From Acidimicrobiales bacterium (GTDB lineage Bacteria; Actinomycetota; Acidimicrobiia; Acidimicrobiales; Poriferisodalaceae), in NCBI GenBank assembly GCA_020439485.1, contig JAGQSP010000403.1, positions 1 through 5,754 of the forward strand: DNA of 5,754 bases, written 5' to 3'. Positions 1 to 5,754 of the stretch are shown here, piece by piece; within the stretch, counting starts at the first letter, position 1; the number at the start of each line of letters is the position of its first letter. The position numbers and the translations under genes are program-made. The notes below the pieces were generated by a model. The model had not been told where the DNA came from and ran no database searches. It was given only the letters and a program-made list of their open reading frames with translations.

Positions 1-1
1 C

Positions 2-712
2 ATCTGCGGCGAGGAGACCGCCCTGTTCAACTCGATCGAGGGCTACCGAGGCGAACCACGCAACAAGCCGCCGTTCCCGACCACCCACGGTCTGTTCGGT
101 GAGCCGACCGCGGTCAACAACCCCGAGACCCTGGTCAACGTGCTGCATCTGCTGGAGGTGGGGTTGGACGCCTACCGCGCGCTGGGCACCGAGCAGTCGC
201 CGGGCACCAAGCTGTTCTGCCTATCGGGTTCGGTCGGGGTACCCGGTGTGTACGAGGTTCCCTTCGGCACCACCCTGGGCCAGCTGCTCGACCTCGCTGG
301 AGGGGTGCGTGGCCGCCTGCGAGCGGTTCTGCTGGGCGGCGCGGCAGGCACTTTCGTCGGGCAAGACCAACTCGACATGCCGCTCACGGTCGAGGATGCC
401 CGAGCCCGGGGCGCCAGCCTGGGTTCTGGGGTGGTCATGGCCTTCGACCACAGCGTCGACATGCCAGCGGTGGTTCGCCGCATAGCCCAGTTCTTCCGCA
501 ACGAGTCGTGCGGACAGTGCGTGCCGTGCCGGGTCGGCACCCAACGCCAGGTCGAGCTGCTCGACCGACCGTCGCTGGGGGCTGGCGAACGGGCCTTGAT
601 CGACGAGATCGGCATGGCCATGGCCGACGCGTCGATCTGCGGGTTGGGCCACACGGCCTCGGGCGCGGTCAGATCGGCCATTGCGCTGGGCCTGATAGGG
701 GGCTCCGGGTGA
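2..712 (+). CDS. NuoF/FdsB/HoxF-type NADH-binding flavoprotein subunit, 3' part (5' end outside window)
   Basis: This is the C-terminal 236 residues of the 51-kDa-type subunit that binds NAD(H) and FMN and carries a [4Fe-4S] cluster. It passes electrons between NAD(H) and the iron-sulfur chain of a cytoplasmic complex. The visible part opens with the family signature ICGEETAL, followed by KPPFP and AVNNPETL, which belong to the flavin/NAD domain. An SLBB-type segment follows at about residues 70-100 (KLFCLSGSVGVPGVYEVPFG). The C-terminal cluster domain has the ligands C170, C173 and C176 in ESCGQCVPCR, with a fourth, C213, in SICGLG. The start codon is upstream of the window. The stop overlaps the next gene's GTG by four bases, so the two are probably translationally coupled. 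With a formate-dehydrogenase-like partner it is best read as an FdsB/FdhB homologue. NuoF of complex I or a hydrogenase diaphorase HoxF remain possible because the decisive neighbours are not visible. Confidence 0.9.
   Translation: MCGEETALFNSIEGYRGEPRNKPPFPTTHGLFGEPTAVNNPETLVNVLHLLEVGLDAYRALGTEQSPGTKLFCLSGSVGVPGVYEVPFGTTLGQLLDLAGGVRGRLRAVLLGGAAGTFVGQDQLDMPLTVEDARARGASLGSGVVMAFDHSVDMPAVVRRIAQFFRNESCGQCVPCRVGTQRQVELLDRPSLGAGERALIDEIGMAMADASICGLGHTASGAVRSAIALGLIGGSG
697..702 (+). promoter_or_regulatory. Ribosome binding site that decides the GTG start at 709
   Basis: AGGGGG lies six bases before the GTG at 709, inside the last codons of the flavoprotein gene. It supports starting the iron-sulfur protein at 709 rather than at the in-frame ATG at 508. 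The resulting GTGA overlap with the upstream stop is typical of translational coupling. Confidence 0.7.
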
Positions 713-1569
713 ACGAACACACCGTCACAATCACCATCGACGGAAGCGATGTGCAGCTCGACGCCGGCCAGACCATCCTCGACGGCTGCCGTCAGCAAGG
801 CATCGATACGCCAACTCTTTGTTATGCCGACAATCTGAGCCCGGTCAACGTGTGCCGGCTGTGCGTGGTCGAGGTCGAGGGGTCTCGCACCCTGGTGCCA
901 TCGTGTTCACGCCCCGCCGAGGACGGCATGGTGGTTCACACAGACTCAGAGCGAGTCAGGCACAGCCGCAAGATGGTGCTCGAGTTCCTCGAATCGTCTG
1001 TCGACATGACGCAGGCCCGTGATGTGGCGCACGACACCGAGCTGGCATCTTGGTCGACGCGCTATGAGGCCGACCCGTCGCGATATGGGCCATCTGCGCA
1101 AACTTCGGGGGTTCCGCTCAAGCGCGAGGACGAACTCTACATCCGGGCCTACGACAAGTGCGTGTTGTGCTACAAGTGCGTCGAGGCCTGCGGCGAAGAC
1201 GCCCAGCACACCTTTGCCATTGCCGTGTCGGGGCGCGGATTCGACGCCCGAATCTCGACCGAGTTCGACGCCACCCTTCCCGACTCGGCTTGTGTCTACT
1301 GCGGAAACTGCGTGGCGGTGTGTCCCACCGGGGCACTCCAGTTCACCACCGAGTTCGATCTCCGCGAAGCCGGCAACTGGCGGCCGCAGGACCAGACCGT
1401 CAGCCGCACGGTCTGTTCTTACTGCGGCGTTGGATGCAACCTCGAGGTGCACGCCCAGGACAATCAGATCGTCAAGGTCACCTCGCCCGCCGACCACGAC
1501 GTCACCTCGGGGATGCTGTGCATCAAGGGCCGCTTCGGCTGGCGATATGTCCAACCCAACCCCGACTGA
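709..1569 (+). CDS. Multi-cluster iron-sulfur protein: formate dehydrogenase alpha-subunit-like N-terminal half lacking the catalytic domain
   Basis: The protein has 286 residues from GTG 709. Its N-terminus is a plant-type [2Fe-2S] domain with C38, C49, C52 and C66. A helical region at about 75-140 occupies the place where NuoG/FdhA relatives carry the His-Cys [4Fe-4S] site, but no cysteine lies between residues 67 and 150. Two ferredoxin-type [4Fe-4S] motifs follow: C151/C154/C157/C161 and C195/C198/C201/C205. A molybdopterin-oxidoreductase Fe4S4 domain ends the protein, with C236, C239, C243 and C271 and the typical LCIKGRFGW. Full FDH alpha subunits continue from here for several hundred residues of Mo/W-bis-pterin domain. 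Here the frame stops six residues after GRFGWRYV, and none of the catalytic domain is found downstream. It is either a 3'-truncated fdhA/fdsA or a natural stand-alone electron-relay subunit in a split enzyme. Electrons would pass between a catalytic partner and the upstream NAD(H) flavoprotein. HoxU of NAD-linked hydrogenases is less likely because of the Fe4S4 Mo-type domain. Confidence 0.85.
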   Translation: MNEHTVTITIDGSDVQLDAGQTILDGCRQQGIDTPTLCYADNLSPVNVCRLCVVEVEGSRTLVPSCSRPAEDGMVVHTDSERVRHSRKMVLEFLESSVDMTQARDVAHDTELASWSTRYEADPSRYGPSAQTSGVPLKREDELYIRAYDKCVLCYKCVEACGEDAQHTFAIAVSGRGFDARISTEFDATLPDSACVYCGNCVAVCPTGALQFTTEFDLREAGNWRPQDQTVSRTVCSYCGVGCNLEVHAQDNQIVKVTSPADHDVTSGMLCIKGRFGWRYVQPNPD

Positions 1570-1573
1570 TTCC

Positions 1574-1616
1574 CCGAAGTGTCTGTCCCTGGCGCCCCTA
1601 TCGGGGCGCCGGGACG
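1574..1616 (+). repeat. Palindromic repeat, left copy of a perfect 43-bp inverted pair
   Basis: The sequence at 1574-1616 is identical, base for base, to the reverse complement of 2586-2628. Its core is a perfect hairpin: GGCGCCCC (1591-1598), loop TATC, GGGGCGCC (1603-1610). Outer arms GTGTC-T-GTCCC and GGGACGACAC extend the fold over 1579-1620 with small bulges. Outside the perfect match, CTGAT at 1566-1570 is also mirrored on the right side, after a three-base offset. The copy starts four bases after the stop of the iron-sulfur gene. The loop contains the stop codon of the minus-strand nuclease-like gene. It could also act as a transcription terminator or RNA-stabilising hairpin, but it has no T-run. 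Confidence 0.9.
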
Positions 1617-2530
1617 ACACGGTTGGTCCCCGCGAGGGCACGGGCGACACGAACGACCCAGGCGTCGCCCTGCCACAGGTCTGACTCCCATACTTCGACG
1701 ACCTCGAAGCCGGCTTCGCCGAGGGCATCGAAGCGAGCCTTGTCGTCCTCCCTGCTGGTCAGCGAACTGTGGAACAGATCGCTCTGGACCTCCACGACGA
1801 CCCGCGAACCCACCAACAGGTCCACGCGGCCCAGCCAGACCCTGCCTCCGACATTCACCTGGCTGACCGCCCCGCAATATCCGTGGCGGCGCAAGACGGC
1901 TGCGGCCCTCGACTCCAGACCCGTAGCAGGCGGCGAGTAGTGCTGTCCGCGTTCTTCGATCAACTCACGCAGCGCGGCAACGCCGTGGCGGCCCCTCGAG
2001 CCGATCTGTGCCAGACAGCCCAGGACGGTGTGGCCGGTCAACTGGCGCCTGTTCCACCCCCAGTCGAGCAGGCGGGCCAGACGATCGCGGTGCACGACGG
2101 CGGCGATGTCGACGAGAGTTCTGGACGGAGTTGTGACCAGAACCCCATCATGAAACGCGAGCTGCCCGGCTGGCACTCTGCGTGACTCGTGAAGGCGTGA
2201 GTCGCCACGGTGAGCCACCGTGTTGGTCGATTTCGTTCTCTGTACATGGACCGGAGACGACGCAAAGTTGGGCCACCCCCAATGGCGAGCCGCGCTGGCG
2301 AGGCACAGGTGTGCTCCCGGCCCGGCCAACAGGACCGCCGCCGATATCTTCGAGGCCTCCGTCTCGGGTGCACCCCTCAATCGGACGACGTGGCGGCCCA
2401 GGCGATCCCATCGGCCCGAACAGAAGAGTTCCCATCTGATGGCCTTCGCCGAGAGCAGACCGGCGAACTGCCACGACGCAACCACGCCATGCTGAAGTGC
2501 TGCCTTGTTGGTTATCTCAATGTGTCCCAT
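1598..2530 (-). CDS. AbiEi-like winged-helix / DUF559 (Vsr-like PD-(D/E)XK) domain protein
   Basis: The protein has 310 residues from the ATG at 2530. Residues about 5-55 (NKAALQHGVV, then SGRWDRLGRHVVRLRGAP) match the N-terminal winged-helix pattern annotated as AbiEi-family antitoxin domain in many actinobacterial proteins. The middle part contains TTPSRTLVDIA, a phrase typical of the same family. Residues about 205-300 resemble a DUF559/Vsr-like nuclease fold: D227 in RVDLLVG, E237 and Q239 in VVVEVQ, FH at 243-244, and an acidic/basic helix EDDKARFDAL followed by GFEVVEVWESDLW. The frame is also open back to a GTG at 2623 inside the right repeat. That would add 31 residues, half of them repeat-encoded and unlike the family, so 2530 is preferred despite only a weak GGAA upstream. 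The stop lies in the loop of the left hairpin. The family's cellular role is not established. A DNA-binding or nicking role, or an orphan toxin-antitoxin function, is conjecture. No partner toxin gene is adjacent. Confidence 0.8.
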   Translation of the reverse strand: MGHIEITNKAALQHGVVASWQFAGLLSAKAIRWELFCSGRWDRLGRHVVRLRGAPETEASKISAAVLLAGPGAHLCLASAARHWGWPNFASSPVHVQRTKSTNTVAHRGDSRLHESRRVPAGQLAFHDGVLVTTPSRTLVDIAAVVHRDRLARLLDWGWNRRQLTGHTVLGCLAQIGSRGRHGVAALRELIEERGQHYSPPATGLESRAAAVLRRHGYCGAVSQVNVGGRVWLGRVDLLVGSRVVVEVQSDLFHSSLTSREDDKARFDALGEAGFEVVEVWESDLWQGDAWVVRVARALAGTNRVVPAPR

Positions 2531-2585
2531 GCCATTCCACGCAACCACGAGGGTGGGACACCCGGCTTTGACCGCACAACTGTGG

Positions 2586-2628
2586 CGTCCCGGCGCCCCG
2601 ATAGGGGCGCCAGGGACAGACACTTCGG
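2586..2628 (-). repeat. Palindromic repeat, right copy of the perfect 43-bp inverted pair
   Basis: This is the exact reverse complement of 1574-1616, with hairpin arms at 2592-2599 and 2604-2611 around the loop GATA. The outer arm on the nuclease-gene side differs slightly from the left copy (GCCAC in place of GACAC), so the long fold is a little weaker here. ATCAG at 2629-2633 mirrors the CTGAT next to the left copy. The copy lies 55 bp upstream of the nuclease-like gene's ATG, so it would sit in that gene's promoter or leader region. Confidence 0.9.
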
Positions 2629-2641
2629 ATCAGGGGCGCGG

Positions 2642-2672
2642 GAAGGGGCGGGGCCAATGGCCCCGCCCCTTC
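2642..2672 (-). terminator. Strong stem-loop downstream of proX
   Basis: This is a perfect 14-bp GC-rich stem (GAAGGGGCGGGGCC paired with GGCCCCGCCCCTTC) around a three-base loop at 2656-2658. It begins 23 bases past the proX stop codon. There is no clear T-run on the minus strand, which is common for terminators in high-GC actinobacteria. It could also block transcription entering from the left. Confidence 0.75.
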
Positions 2673-2695
2673 GGTTACCGGATTACTAGAAGGGA

Positions 2696-3850
2696 TCAGG
2701 CAGCGGCGCGGGCTGCTTCGAGCCAACCGTCGACGACGTCGCGGTTGTCGGCGATCCACTGTGTGGCAAGCGCTGCAGGATCAGCACCATTGTCCATCTC
2801 GACGTTCATCACCGACACCTCGAGAACCGACATCTGGAACTGTTCGAGGAACGCCTTGGCGGCGGGGTTGGCCTCGAGCCACTCGCTGTTGGCGGTTGCC
2901 TGAATGTCGGCGGCCACCCAACCGAGCTGGCACTGGCCATCGACCGAACCGGGGCACTGATCGGTGCCAATACCGGCGGTGCCGGGAAGCTGGCTGTGCT
3001 CCTCGCCACCCTCGACGCCGGTGGGGTTCGAGTCGTCGATCACCTCGTCGACGGTCAGCCACACGACGTTGTCGCCGGGGCGCAGCTTGGTGATGTAGGC
3101 GCTGGGGGTCCAGGTGTAGGTCACCATGGGCTCACCCGCGTCGGCCTTGGTGATGGCCTCGGCAACCATTGCGTCGTAGCCGGCGATGACCTGGCCGATG
3201 TTCTCCCAGCCCGAGAACGCGATCTGCGAAGTGATGATGTCGTCGCAGGTGTAGCTCTCCTGGCAGCCATAGATGTCGGCCTTGCCGTTGCCAGGCTCTG
3301 GGTCCTGGGCGTCGTAGGCGGCGATGGCTTCAGGGTTGTTGTTGAGATCGTCGAGCGACTTGATGTCGTATTCCTCGGCGAACGACTTGGTCATCAGGTA
3401 ACCCTGAAGACCACCAGCCATCATCATCTCGCCGACAACGGTGACGTGGTCCCCGACGGTGGTGCCATCGGGCATCTCGTTGGCGAGCCAGCTCTTGTGG
3501 CCCGGGTACCAGCTGTTGATCCAGAAGTCCATGTCGCCCTGCGCCATGGCGATGTAGGCGTTGCTCGGGCCCAGCTCGAGATCGGCCGGGTCGGTGACCG
3601 TGTAGCCGAGCTCCTCGAGCACGGCCTTGGCCACGTATGCGTTTGGATCTTCTGTGGTCCAGTCGGCCTTGCCCATGGTGATGGTGACACCTTCACCTGG
3701 CATCGACATCTCGTCGCCGCCATCATCGCCACCGTCGCCGGCACTCGTTTCGCTGTCGGAGTCGCCACAAGCGGCCGCGATCATCGCCAGGGCGAGGATC
3801 AGAGCCAGCAACTTCGCCAGTCCTGTCTTTCTTGGTTTCTTTGCTTCCAT
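2696..3850 (-). CDS. proX: ProX-like glycine betaine/proline ABC transporter substrate-binding lipoprotein
   Basis: The protein has 384 residues from the ATG at 3850. This start puts a basic n-region, a hydrophobic stretch (LAKLLALILALAMI) and a lipobox ending in C28 (AAAC) directly at the N-terminus. An upstream in-frame ATG at 3916 would add 22 unlikely residues. After the lipid-anchor cysteine comes a flexible D/G/S-rich linker (about 29-50), then an OpuAC/ProX-type binding domain. Aromatic residues suited to an aromatic cage for quaternary amines are W64 (KADW), W110 and W114 (FWINSWYPGH) and W247 (YTWTP). The pair C196/C202 (YGCQESYTCDD) matches the position and spacing of the disulfide in E. 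coli ProX. A second pair, C299/C307, may form another. The protein should sit on the outer membrane face, bind glycine betaine, proline or a related solute, and deliver it to the upstream permease. The binding specificity is inferred, not shown. Only a weak purine-rich ribosome site (GAAAAGA) precedes the start. Confidence 0.9.
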   Translation of the reverse strand: MEAKKPRKTGLAKLLALILALAMIAAACGDSDSETSAGDGGDDGGDEMSMPGEGVTITMGKADWTTEDPNAYVAKAVLEELGYTVTDPADLELGPSNAYIAMAQGDMDFWINSWYPGHKSWLANEMPDGTTVGDHVTVVGEMMMAGGLQGYLMTKSFAEEYDIKSLDDLNNNPEAIAAYDAQDPEPGNGKADIYGCQESYTCDDIITSQIAFSGWENIGQVIAGYDAMVAEAITKADAGEPMVTYTWTPSAYITKLRPGDNVVWLTVDEVIDDSNPTGVEGGEEHSQLPGTAGIGTDQCPGSVDGQCQLGWVAADIQATANSEWLEANPAAKAFLEQFQMSVLEVSVMNVEMDNGADPAALATQWIADNRDVVDGWLEAARAAA

Positions 3851-3984
3851 AGATCTTTTCGTTTCTCTATTCGTACTGTGTGTTCGTTTTCTGTGTACGG
3901 GCGGCGCGAACGCCAATACCCGTTGCTCTCGGCATCGGGCCGAGAGGGGCGACCGGGTGGTCGGCCCGTCTGTGCGGGATCAGA
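3851..3984 (-). promoter_or_regulatory. Intercistronic region between proW-like gene and proX with two stem-loops
   Basis: This 134-bp gap holds no gene. It contains a perfect 8-bp hairpin at 3926-3946 (CTCTCGGC, five-base loop, GCCGAGAG) and a second, shorter one at 3950-3963 (CGACC, loop GGGT, GGTCG). Both lie shortly after the permease stop. The 60 bases before proX are AT-richer than their surroundings. The layout would suit partial termination, RNA processing that stabilises the proX message, or a separate proX promoter. None of these is demonstrated, and I could not identify a convincing -35/-10 pair. Confidence 0.45.
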
Positions 3985-5754
3985 TCAGGCTGGTATCACC
4001 TCCGGGATCGGTTCCTGGCTTGCGACTGGCTGTGAAGTCGCGCTGGGCGCGTACACGAGCGAGCGTTCGAACCAATGGGCTACCTGGCGGCCGGCGACGA
4101 AGGTGATCGAACCCGAGATACCTGCGGCCAGAAGACCGACGCCACTGGTGAAGTTGGCGTCGGAGGCCCTGGCGAGCGAGCCCACCCAGCCGGTGGCGAT
4201 ACCCATGACACCCAATCCGCAGCCCATGGCGATGGCACCGGCGAGCCATTGCCGCCGGTCGGACGATCCGGCAACGCCTGCTGCAACAAACGCCGCGGCC
4301 GCTCCGAGCACCGAGAAGACGACCACCCATATTCCGAGGCCGGCGCCCGCAGATTCCTTGCCGTCGAGGATGATGCGGTCGGCGACCTCTGCCGAGGCCC
4401 GAATCGTCGCTACCTGGGTAGTGGCCACCGCTGCTTCGACCTCGCCGTTGCGGGCACGCTCGAAGATCTCGTCGATCTGGGCCTGGATCTCGGGGGTGAT
4501 GACGGCGTCCTGACGCCCGTCGATGCTCCAGTAAGACAGCATCGACACGATCGAGAGCACAACGGCGAACACAGCCATCACTATCGGGGCGCCCATGACA
4601 CCGACCTTGAGGGGACGCCTCGGTGCATGTGGTGCGATGGCCATCCAAGCCAGCGAGCCCGCAGCCGCCACCAGGGTGCCCAGCACAGCGACATACACGC
4701 CGACGCCGTGGCTGTAGTCGACAACGAAGTCCGACGGGCGGGCCAGCAGATAGGCGAGCGCTGTGATGAACGACGCTACCGCCGCAAATGTCGCCCCATC
4801 GGGAGCCAGCCAGCGCCCACCCATGTCGGGCTTGATCAGATAGGCGGCGGCCGAAGCAACCACCGTCAGCGACAACAACAACACCACGATGCCGAACCAC
4901 GAACCACCCGAGGCGGCCAGACCACTGAACGACTGGCCGGCGAGGTCTTCGTCGGCGCGCCGTGAGTAGCCCGAGATGAGGCCTGCATCGTTTGCCCACG
5001 GAAGCAACACCGATACCGCAGCGATGAGTCCACCCGCGGCGGCGACCAGGATGCGTGAGCGCTCGGCAGCGCCGACCAACGCCATGCTGCCCCGGTCGAC
5101 GTCGGCGGCCTCCTTGAGCTTTTCTTCCTCGCGTGCGGCGCCGGGGTTGAACGCCGGGTCGTCCAGCAGCACTTCGGGCCGGCGGGCGTTACGCCACGCG
5201 GAGGTGACCCGGGCGGCCAGGCTGGTGCCGCCGCCGGCGCTCGATGGCTGGGCAATGCGGTCGAGGATGACGGCAACGATGAAGAACGCCAGGCCGGCGG
5301 AGGCCGCAAGGGCGGCGTCCTGCTGGCCGATGGCACGGAACAAGAGCTGGCCCAGGCCGCCTGCACCCATGATGGCCGCCAGGCCCAACATCGAGAAGGC
5401 CAGCAGCAGCGTCTGGTTGACGCCCGTCAAGATCGCGTCCTTGGCCAGAGGCAGCTGGACGTCTACCAACACCCGAAGCTCGGGCGCGCCATAGGCGCGG
5501 CTGGCCTCGACGACGTCTGGGTCGACCTCGCGGATGCCCAAGTTGGTCAGCCGCACCAGGGGAGGCACGGCGAACACCATCGTCGCCATGATGGCGCCGA
5601 TGTTGCCAACCCCCCAGAAGTAGATGAAGGGCAACATGTACACGAACGAGTGCACGACCTGGGCCGCGTCCAACACCGGACGCACCACATTCCACACCGA
5701 GTCGAAGCGACCCGACAAGATGCCCAGCGGTATGCCGATGACCACAGACACGAC
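3985..5754 (-). CDS. proW: ProW-like glycine betaine/proline ABC transporter permease with long C-terminal membrane extension (5' end outside window)
   Basis: 589 residues are visible; the start lies beyond the right edge, and the GTG at 5751 is only an internal codon. Visible residues 1-170 form the end of a binding-protein-dependent transport permease domain. The EAA loop is EASRAYGAPELRVLVDVQLPLA, followed by GVNQTLLLAFSMLGLAAIMGAGGLGQLL and an ILDRIAQ ending, all very close in pattern to E. coli ProW. This domain forms the membrane channel and contacts the ATPase ProV through the EAA loop. ProW normally ends about here. This protein instead continues through a charged linker (about 170-230, EEEKLKEAADVDR) into about eight further hydrophobic segments near 233-251, 285-306, 320-337, 349-374, 386-408, 471-494, 501-525 and 535-555. 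A hydrophilic helical stretch at about 411-468 interrupts them, and a Pro/Ser-rich tail ends the protein. I do not recognise the extension. It could be a regulatory or osmosensing module. The gene precedes proX in the same operon. Confidence 0.88.
   Translation of the reverse strand, partial: VVSVVIGIPLGILSGRFDSVWNVVRPVLDAAQVVHSFVYMLPFIYFWGVGNIGAIMATMVFAVPPLVRLTNLGIREVDPDVVEASRAYGAPELRVLVDVQLPLAKDAILTGVNQTLLLAFSMLGLAAIMGAGGLGQLLFRAIGQQDAALAASAGLAFFIVAVILDRIAQPSSAGGGTSLAARVTSAWRNARRPEVLLDDPAFNPGAAREEEKLKEAADVDRGSMALVGAAERSRILVAAAGGLIAAVSVLLPWANDAGLISGYSRRADEDLAGQSFSGLAASGGSWFGIVVLLLSLTVVASAAAYLIKPDMGGRWLAPDGATFAAVASFITALAYLLARPSDFVVDYSHGVGVYVAVLGTLVAAAGSLAWMAIAPHAPRRPLKVGVMGAPIVMAVFAVVLSIVSMLSYWSIDGRQDAVITPEIQAQIDEIFERARNGEVEAAVATTQVATIRASAEVADRIILDGKESAGAGLGIWVVVFSVLGAAAAFVAAGVAGSSDRRQWLAGAIAMGCGLGVMGIATGWVGSLARASDANFTSGVGLLAAGISGSITFVAGRQVAHWFERSLVYAPSATSQPVASQEPIPEVIPA

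Larger units (their letters stand above)
1574..2628. mobile_element. Candidate repeat-bounded unit carrying one nuclease-like gene
   Basis: Two perfect 43-bp inverted palindromic repeats bound a 1055-bp block that contains a single gene, which nearly fills it. To its left an oxidoreductase reading frame ends without its catalytic domain. To its right there is only the terminator of a convergent operon. No recognisable transposase, DDE motif or clear target-site duplication is visible. Mobility is therefore an inference from architecture: the block could be a REP/MITE-like or homing-type unit, or simply a gene between two copies of a dispersed intergenic hairpin. Confidence 0.4.

Noticed and set aside
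1567..1569. TGA as a possible selenocysteine codon, since formate dehydrogenases often use selenocysteine
   Set aside because: In FDH the Sec/Cys lies over 100 residues after the Fe4S4 domain, not six residues after GRFGWRYV. The frame beyond this TGA encodes repeat sequence and unrelated antisense sequence, with no Mo-pterin domain.
2206..2222. Perfect 7-bp palindrome CACGGTG-AGC-CACCGTG
   Set aside because: It lies within the nuclease-like coding sequence and is short. Such stems are expected by chance in GC-rich DNA, and nothing nearby suggests an operator.
2551..2563. Small hairpin GGGTG-GGA-CACCC upstream of the nuclease-like gene start
   Set aside because: The stem has five pairs only. 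It could be an operator but has no supporting copy or context.
1574..2628. The two repeats as parts of a CRISPR array
   Set aside because: Only two copies exist, in inverted orientation, about 1 kb apart and with a gene between them. There are no regularly spaced direct repeats.
2996..4513. Long plus-strand open frame of about 500 codons
   Set aside because: It lies antisense to proX and the permease gene, crosses their intergenic gap, has no family-like motifs, and is explained by high GC content keeping shadow frames open.
3980..4999. Long minus-strand open frame overlapping the permease gene in another frame
   Set aside because: Its product is Arg/Gly/Cys-rich low-complexity sequence typical of an out-of-frame read. 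The overlapping ProW frame has clear family motifs and hydrophobic periodicity.

Overview
The window is GC-rich throughout, with tightly packed genes, a four-base start/stop overlap, a GTG start and a D/G-rich lipoprotein linker. Together with an AbiEi/DUF559-type gene, this suggests a high-GC actinobacterium, possibly of the Acidimicrobiia. The lineage is an inference from style and gene families, not from a marker gene. Both window ends cut through genes.

Left part (1-1569, plus strand): the 3' end of a NuoF/FdsB/HoxF-type flavoprotein gene overlaps an iron-sulfur protein gene by four bases. The second protein resembles the N-terminal electron-relay half of an NAD-dependent formate dehydrogenase alpha subunit. 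It carries a [2Fe-2S] site, two ferredoxin-type [4Fe-4S] sites and the [4Fe-4S] domain that opens molybdopterin oxidoreductases. The large Mo/W-pterin catalytic domain is absent: the frame stops immediately before a repeat, and nothing resembling that domain follows in the window.

Middle part (1574-2628): a block of about 1.05 kb is bracketed by two perfect 43-bp inverted copies of a strongly palindromic sequence. Inside, on the minus strand, is one gene for a protein with an AbiEi-like N-terminal winged helix and a DUF559/Vsr-like PD-(D/E)XK nuclease C-terminus. Its stop codon lies in the loop of the distal hairpin. The arrangement looks like a compact repeat-bounded unit, possibly mobile, and it may have truncated the oxidoreductase gene.

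Right part (2642-5754, minus strand): a strong stem-loop lies just past the end of a glycine betaine/proline-type ABC transporter operon. The operon reads proW-like permease (start beyond the window edge), then a 134-bp gap with two stem-loops, then the lipoprotein substrate-binding gene proX. The permease has a normal ProW core but continues into an unusual C-terminal membrane extension of about 400 residues with about eight predicted helices. The ATPase gene (proV) is expected upstream, outside the window.

Functionally there are two unrelated systems: a formate- or NAD(H)-linked redox complex and a compatible-solute importer for osmotic adaptation. The repeat-bounded nuclease-like gene sits between them.
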